Origin: Thermohalobaculum sp038534135
GTDB taxonomy: Bacteria > Pseudomonadota > Alphaproteobacteria > Rhodobacterales > Rhodobacteraceae
DNA length: 64,000 nucleotides
Direction of reading: 5' to 3'
Assembly (NCBI GenBank): GCA_038534135.1
Contig: JBCAXJ010000003.1
Span: 73,995-137,994 of the forward strand
Shown: piece by piece, positions 59,213-64,000 of the stretch
Numbering within the stretch: the first letter of the stretch is position 1
Layout: each line of letters starts with the position of its first letter
Made by a program: the position numbers and the translations under genes
Notes under the pieces: generated by a model
Told to the model about the DNA's origin: nothing
Databases searched by the model: none
The model's input: the letters and a program-made list of their open reading frames with translations, nothing else

Positions 59213-59489
59213 CCATCAGCGTCATGACACCGTGCGAGTTGGCCAGCCGGATCTTCAGGATCTCCTGGTATTCGGGCGAGTTGTACCAGCCCTCGGCGGT
59301 CGCCCGGTCCGGCCACTCGACAACGACGTGGCGGTCATGGGCCAATTCGCCCTCGATCACGGTCGTGTGGCCGCCGCGCACGAGGTAGCGCCCGCCATGC
59401 TTGGCAATCGTCGCGGGCACTTGCGCGGCATACTGCTTGTATCCATCCATGTTGGTCACGGTGATATGTCCGACCGCGTAGCAAGGCAT
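59196..59489 (-). CDS. DUF1330 family protein
   Basis: This 97-residue protein matches DUF1330: MPCYAVGHITVTNMDGYKQY, GGRYLVRGGHTTVIEGE, VVVEWPDRATAEGWYNSPEY. It has a dimeric alpha-beta barrel fold like antibiotic monooxygenase-type proteins. Role unknown. GGGAGGAACG lies before ATG 59489. Confidence 0.87.
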   Translation of the reverse strand: MPCYAVGHITVTNMDGYKQYAAQVPATIAKHGGRYLVRGGHTTVIEGELAHDRHVVVEWPDRATAEGWYNSPEYQEILKIRLANSHGVMTLMDGYEG

Positions 59490-59559
59490 CTGTCGTTCCT
59501 CCCATTGAGTTTCCGGGATCATTGGCCACAATTGAACGGGAAGCAATCGGAGAGGCTGA

Positions 59560-59958
59560 ATGCGGGTTCTCGAGACGGCAATCTACGCAACGGACCTGGC
59601 TGAGACAGCTGCCTTCTATGATACCGTGCTTGGGTTGGAGCGGATCGTAACAGTGCCTGACCGCCACGTGTTCTTCCGAATGGACGACGGCGTGCTCTTG
59701 ATCTTTAACCCGCTGAACACGGCGTCGCCGCCGCGTGACGCGAAGATGCCGGTCCCACCGCATGGCGCAGTCGGTCCCGGTCACGTGTGTTTCGCCGCGA
59801 CATCCGAAGAGATCGAGTATTGGCTTCACCGACTTGTACAGGCGAACGTCGATATCGAAGCGGACTTCCTGTGGCCCAGCGGCGGGCGCTCGATCTATTT
59901 CCGCGACCCGGCCGGAAACTCCATCGAATTTGCCGAGCCACGGATCTGGGGTTTGTAA
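59560..59958 (+). CDS. VOC-superfamily (glyoxalase-like) protein
   Basis: This 132-residue protein has TAIYATDLAETAAFYDTVLG, the paired half GHVCFAATSEEIEYWLHRL, and the end SIYFRDPAGNSIEFAEP with a metal-site Glu. Such proteins include fosfomycin-resistance-type and glyoxalase enzymes. Function here is open. GGAGAGG precedes ATG 59560. It is convergent with the enoyl-CoA hydratase gene, 4 bases away. Confidence 0.85.
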   Translation: MRVLETAIYATDLAETAAFYDTVLGLERIVTVPDRHVFFRMDDGVLLIFNPLNTASPPRDAKMPVPPHGAVGPGHVCFAATSEEIEYWLHRLVQANVDIEADFLWPSGGRSIYFRDPAGNSIEFAEPRIWGL

Positions 59959-59962
59959 CGGG

Positions 59963-60769
59963 TCATATCGCCGTGAAATCGCCGTGCCTGCCAACGCCGT
60001 CGCGGAAACGGGCCGCACCCCTCGTGCCTTCGTTGCGGATTGCGTCCTTGCCGTTCGACCATTCGTGCTTCAGCGCATCGTGGACCGGCATTCCCCGCGT
60101 TTCGATGATCGAACGGCGATCGGCCAGCACGGCCTCCTGTGGAAACCGGGCAATCTCGCGCGCCATCGCTTCTGCGGCTGCCCGCGCCTCGCCGTGGCCC
60201 ACGACCTTCTCGCACAGCCCGATGCGATAGCACTCTTCGGCTGTCACCTTGCGTCCTGTCATCGTGATCTCCAGCGCCTTGCCCTGACCAACCAGCCGAG
60301 GCAAGCGTACCGTGCCCCCGTCCATCAGCGTGATACCCCAGCGGCGGCAGTAGACGCCCATGAACGCCGTCTCGGCCATGACCCGGACATCGCACCACAG
60401 CGCCAGTTCCATGCCACCCGCAACGGCAGGGCCTTCGATTGCCCCGATGACCGGCTTTGAAAGTTCCATGCGGGATGGCCCCATCGGACCGCGCGGAGCA
60501 GGAGCCGAGCCGAGCGGGAAGTCGAGCGCGCCGATCTCATGATGGAACGCGTCGTCGTCCATCAGGGTCGAGGCGTATTTCAGATCCCAACCGCCACAGA
60601 ACGCACCTCCTGCGCCCCAGAACACGCCGACTTTGGCGTCGCTTGCGTCGAACTCCTGAAACGCCGCGAAAAGCGCATCCGCCGAGGCCGGATCGACGGC
60701 GTTCCGCGCCTCGGGCCGGTTGTGGATGATCGTCCAGACATCTCCGTCCTTGTCGATTTCAACTGTCAT
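59963..60769 (-). CDS. Enoyl-CoA hydratase/isomerase family protein
   Basis: This 268-residue crotonase has the oxyanion-hole segments VFWGAGGAFCGGWDLKY and AIEGPAVAGGMELALWCDVR, and VYCRRWGITLMDGGTVRLPR. The usual second catalytic Glu region is altered (MDGGT instead of PEGG-like), so the reaction may differ from plain hydration. ATG 60769 follows GGGAGG; longer in-frame reading is not credible. It diverges from malate synthase. Confidence 0.87.
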   Translation of the reverse strand: MTVEIDKDGDVWTIIHNRPEARNAVDPASADALFAAFQEFDASDAKVGVFWGAGGAFCGGWDLKYASTLMDDDAFHHEIGALDFPLGSAPAPRGPMGPSRMELSKPVIGAIEGPAVAGGMELALWCDVRVMAETAFMGVYCRRWGITLMDGGTVRLPRLVGQGKALEITMTGRKVTAEECYRIGLCEKVVGHGEARAAAEAMAREIARFPQEAVLADRRSIIETRGMPVHDALKHEWSNGKDAIRNEGTRGAARFRDGVGRHGDFTAI

Positions 60770-60982
60770 TTTAGCCTCCCTTCGCAATGCCTCTGCAGGT
60801 GCATCTGAACGCCATGCTGCACGAATGAGCGCGAGAGTCGATCTGGCTGTGTGCTGCCGGACAATCCAACCGTCCTCACCGTTTCCACTGTCCGGAATTA
60901 TGTTCCGCACGATTGTTTCACTCTTTTCTCGCCAGCAATTCAGCTTATGACGGCGGCGAACGAGAAACGCAGAGGAGGCGGC

Positions 60983-63175
60983 ATGGCCCGTGTGGATCGC
61001 AGCGGACTTCAGGTTGATGAGGCTCTCGCGAGCTTTCTCGAGGACAGGGCACTTCCAGACTCCGGCATCAGCAGCGATGCATTCTGGCAGGGACTGAGCA
61101 CTCTGATCCACGATTTCGCGCCCAAGAACACGGCCTTGCTCAAGAAGCGCGATGACATCCAAAGCCGCATTGACGCCTGGCACCGCGCCAATCCGGGCCG
61201 GCCGGACATGGCGGCTTACAAATCGTTCCTCGAGGAGATCGGCTACCTTGTGCCCGAGGGGCCGGATTTCGAAGCCGAGAGCGAGAACGTCGATCCCGAG
61301 ATTGCCACGATTGCAGGACCGCAATTGGTCGTGCCGATCTCCAACGCTCGCTATGCGCTGAACGCAGCCAATGCCCGCTGGGGCTCACTCTACGATGCGC
61401 TCTACGGCACAGATGCCCTCGGCTCGCTACCGCAACCGGGCGGATACGATCGCAAGCGTGGTGGTCGCGTCGTGACTTGGGCCAAGACGCACCTGCGCGG
61501 GATCTTCCCGCTGGCCGAGCCCGACACGTCCTGGGCACATGTCGAAGCCGTGAGGGTGGTAAATGGTCAGTTGCAGGTTGACCTGTTGCCGGGTTTGACC
61601 GCGCGGAACGGGTCAGGTGTGCGTGGCAACACATCCGGGCTCAAGGATCCAAAGCAGTTCGCAGGATATCGCGGGAACCCGAACGATCCATCGGCGATCT
61701 TGCTGAAGCGCAACAATCTGCACATCGAACTGGTCATCGACCGAGATAGCCCCGTGGGCAAGTTCGATACGCTCGGTCTGGCGGATGTGGTGGTCGAGGC
61801 CGCCGTGACGACCATTATGGACCTAGAGGACTCCATCGCGGCCGTTGATGCCGAAGATAAGGTCCATGCCTACGGAAACTGGCTTGGCCTGATGAAGGGC
61901 GACCTGACCGAGGAGGTCAGCAAGGACGGCACCACGTTCACGCGAAAGCTGAACGACGATCGGTCTTTCATTTCGCCAGATGGCACGCCGTTCTTCCTCA
62001 AGGGCCGTTCGATGATGCTGTTGCGCAATGTCGGGCACCTGATGACCAATCCGGCCATTCTAGACCGCAACGGCAATGAAGCCTACGAAGGCCTGATGGA
62101 CGCGATGATCGGCACGCTTTGCGCGCTGCATGATCTGAAGAAGCCGTCGGGAAATTCCGTCACGGGCTCGGTCTATGTCGTCAAACCGAAAATGCACGGG
62201 CCCGAGGAAGTCGCCTTCACCGACGAGATCTTCACGCATGTTGAGCAAGTGCTGGGTCTCGCGAAAAACACTGTGAAGATCGGCATCATGGATGAAGAGC
62301 GCCGAACGACGGTGAACCTGAAGGAGTGCATCCGGGCCGCGAAGGCACGCGTGTGCTTCATCAACACGGGCTTCCTGGATCGCACCGGCGACGAGATGCA
62401 CACCGCCATGGAAGCGGGCGCCATGATCCGCAAGGCCGACATGAAGGGTGCCGCCTGGATCCAGGCCTACGAGGACTGGAACGTCGATGTCGGTCTCTCT
62501 TGCGGGCTCATGGGCCGCGCGCAGATCGGCAAGGGGATGTGGGCGATGCCCGACCTGATGGGCGCGATGCTGGACCAGAAGATCGGCCATGTTCAGGCTG
62601 GTGCGAACTGTGCGTGGGTGCCTTCGCCGACGGCGGCGACGCTGCATGCCCTGCACTATCATCGCGTCAGTGTTCATGCCCGCCAGGCGTCGATCAAGTA
62701 TGGCGGCGCGCGCGCATCGATCGAGGATATTCTGACGGTACCGCTGGCCGACAACGTGAACTGGACGCCCGAAGAGGTCCGGTCCGAGATCCGCAACAAC
62801 GCACAGGGTATCCTTGGGTACGTCGTGCGCTGGGTGGATGCTGGTGTCGGCTGCTCCAAGGTTCCGGACATCAACGATGTTGGACTGATGGAGGACCGCG
62901 CGACCTGCCGGATCTCGTCGCAGCACCTCGCCAATTGGCTGCGCCACGGGGTGGTCAGCAAGGACGAGGTGATGGCTGCGATGAAGGAAATGGCCGAGGT
63001 CGTCGACCGGCAGAATGCGGGTGACGCGGCCTACGAGCCGATGGCGCCGACATTCGACGGCCCGGCGTTCAACGCGGCCTGTGATTTGGTCTTTGAAGGG
63101 ACGGCTCAGCCGTCAGGATACACGGAACCGGTCTTGCATCGGCGCAGACTGGAGAAAAAAGGGGAGGCGGCCTGA
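60983..63175 (+). CDS. glcB: Malate synthase G
   Basis: The 730-residue enzyme condenses glyoxylate with acetyl-CoA to malate. Key regions are TIMDLEDSIAAVDAEDKV, GIMDEERRTTVNLKECI with the catalytic Arg and metal ligands, and IGKGMWAMPDLMGAM. Length suits isoform G. Isocitrate lyase is not in the window, so glyoxylate from glycolate or purines is a possible source. GAGGAGG lies before ATG 60983. The glcG-like gene begins at its stop (TGATG). Confidence 0.95.
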   Translation: MARVDRSGLQVDEALASFLEDRALPDSGISSDAFWQGLSTLIHDFAPKNTALLKKRDDIQSRIDAWHRANPGRPDMAAYKSFLEEIGYLVPEGPDFEAESENVDPEIATIAGPQLVVPISNARYALNAANARWGSLYDALYGTDALGSLPQPGGYDRKRGGRVVTWAKTHLRGIFPLAEPDTSWAHVEAVRVVNGQLQVDLLPGLTARNGSGVRGNTSGLKDPKQFAGYRGNPNDPSAILLKRNNLHIELVIDRDSPVGKFDTLGLADVVVEAAVTTIMDLEDSIAAVDAEDKVHAYGNWLGLMKGDLTEEVSKDGTTFTRKLNDDRSFISPDGTPFFLKGRSMMLLRNVGHLMTNPAILDRNGNEAYEGLMDAMIGTLCALHDLKKPSGNSVTGSVYVVKPKMHGPEEVAFTDEIFTHVEQVLGLAKNTVKIGIMDEERRTTVNLKECIRAAKARVCFINTGFLDRTGDEMHTAMEAGAMIRKADMKGAAWIQAYEDWNVDVGLSCGLMGRAQIGKGMWAMPDLMGAMLDQKIGHVQAGANCAWVPSPTAATLHALHYHRVSVHARQASIKYGGARASIEDILTVPLADNVNWTPEEVRSEIRNNAQGILGYVVRWVDAGVGCSKVPDINDVGLMEDRATCRISSQHLANWLRHGVVSKDEVMAAMKEMAEVVDRQNAGDAAYEPMAPTFDGPAFNAACDLVFEGTAQPSGYTEPVLHRRRLEKKGEAA

Positions 63176-63603
63176 TGTCGATTACGTTGCGCAGAGCAAA
63201 AACCATCATCAAGGGCGCGCTGGCCAAGGGACGCGAGAAGGAGATGAAACCTCTTGCAGTCTGCGTGCTCGACGCGGGCGGCCATGTGAAGGCATTCGAG
63301 CGCGAAGATGGCACATCGAACTACCGGTTCCAGATCGCGCATGGGAAAGCCTCCGGTGCCCTCGGAATGGGTATGGGCTCGCGAGCGCTCCACGCGCGCG
63401 CCGAGCAGCAAGCCTATTTCGTCACCGCCGTGAACGGGCTCGAGGGTTGCGCACTGGTGCCAGTGCCGGGCGGCGTCCTGATCCGCGATAAGAAAGGCTC
63501 TCTGCTTGGCGCAGTCGGTATCTCGGGCGACAATTCGGAAAATGACGAACTGGCCGCAATAGCAGGGATCGAACTGGCTGGATTGACCGCTGACGCAGGG
63601 TGA
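63175..63603 (+). CDS. GlcG/HbpS family protein
   Basis: This 142-residue protein matches GlcG/HbpS: KPLAVCVLDAGGHVKAFERE, AHGKASGALGMGMGSRAL, VPGGVLIRDKKGSLLGAVGI and SGDNSENDELAA. Relatives lie in glycolate-utilisation operons, and some bind haem. It is coupled to malate synthase by a one-base overlap (TGATG), supporting a shared role in glyoxylate metabolism. Confidence 0.88.
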   Translation: MSITLRRAKTIIKGALAKGREKEMKPLAVCVLDAGGHVKAFEREDGTSNYRFQIAHGKASGALGMGMGSRALHARAEQQAYFVTAVNGLEGCALVPVPGGVLIRDKKGSLLGAVGISGDNSENDELAAIAGIELAGLTADAG

Positions 63604-64000
63604 AACAACCCAACGGCGCTAGATCATAGTTTTCGCACAGAGACATTCCCTGCCACATCTTAGAGTATCCTCTAAGCGTCTTCTCTGATTGGGATTGCTT
63701 GGGTCAAGTCTCCTTTCGATCTTTGCGCCGTCGTTCCTTTTGGGTCACTCGCTTCTCTTCGCGGTCGGCGCGGGGCCGCCGCATGATGAGATCAGGGAGG
63801 ATGAGGCGTCGCAATCTGTTTCGCGGCCTTGGCGGTGGTCGGCCAGGTCCGAGACTCTCAACGTGATCCCCACATCCTTCGTCCCCTCGGGAACGAGGCG
63901 TTCGCCCTTGCCGGGGCGGTTTTGGTTATGCTCCTTCCTGTTCTGTTCTTAGCCAACTGTGGGTTTGGCGCCGAATTGGAACGCGGTATTGTCGCGCCAC
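63604..64000. other. Gene-poor right end
   Basis: No convincing gene. CTTAGAG-TATC-CTCTAAG (63659-63676) is a perfect 7-bp hairpin about 55 bases after the glcG-like stop, with a pyrimidine-rich but not T-only tail, a weak candidate terminator. Short open frames further right (such as the ATG at 63785) show no recognisable protein. Confidence 0.4.

Noticed and set aside
1..64000. tRNA, rRNA, prophage and insertion-sequence genes
   Set aside because: Read for T-arm-like sequences, rRNA-like blocks, transposase and integrase motifs; none recognised.

Overview
The window is GC-rich, densely coded alphaproteobacterial chromosome, most like a Rhodobacterales/Roseobacter-group bacterium. Pointers are a cobalamin riboswitch in front of bluB, a housekeeping run of TPR protein, ispE, long-chain polyprenyl diphosphate synthase, DUF2007 protein and methyltransferase, malate synthase G with a GlcG-type partner, and many small catabolic operons. 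The family placement is inference from gene content and style. No rRNA, tRNA, CRISPR array, prophage or insertion sequence was recognised.

Layout. 1-5.1 kb: 3' end of recN, a membrane Ser/Thr kinase, a globin, a shortened alginate-export-type barrel and a secreted serine hydrolase. 5.1-11.3 kb: riboswitch-controlled bluB, an amidohydrolase, an FAD-linked oxidase, a hot-dog thioesterase, a ClC chloride channel and a small conserved-looking ORF. 11.8-19.2 kb (minus strand): a tight five-gene operon of cyclase/ATPase/TPR sensor, YcaO, TfuA, a gluzincin-type metallopeptidase and a protein ending in sixteen copies of a Met-rich hexapeptide. This is the most unusual part of the window and looks like a thioamide-type RiPP system with a multi-core substrate. 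19.3-22.9 kb: SDR, small exported protein, DsbA-fold isomerase, metallophosphoesterase and an AT-rich membrane-protein gene. 22.9-28.6 kb: a Ugp/Mal-type ABC importer divergent from a LysR regulator, followed by a second AT-rich orphan.

29.8-32.6 kb: class III aminotransferase divergent from a Tm-1-like (UPF0261) gene that is flanked by a perfect 20-nt direct repeat. 32.7-40.1 kb (minus strand): a catabolic island joining tryptophan 2,3-dioxygenase to anthraniloyl-CoA chemistry (CoA ligase, flavin monooxygenase/OYE fusion, SDR, enoyl-CoA hydratase, RidA) with a MarR regulator and paired candidate operators. 40.3-46.7 kb: MmgE/PrpD protein, a sorbosone-dehydrogenase-type enzyme with its cytochrome c, a ThDP enzyme, a VOC protein and an SH3-domain secreted protein.

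46.9-57.5 kb: hydroxyacid dehydrogenase, GNAT, a single-chain PhaE-PhaC-like PHA synthase, TPR protein, ispE, a quinone reductase/TetR pair with three operator-like sites, polyprenyl synthase, DUF2007, a TrmN6-like methyltransferase, an M20 amidohydrolase and YdcH. 57.5-64 kb: SMP-30 lactonase, methyltransferase, DUF1330, VOC, enoyl-CoA hydratase, malate synthase G and GlcG. Functions are family-level readings of the translated sequence; no database search was run.
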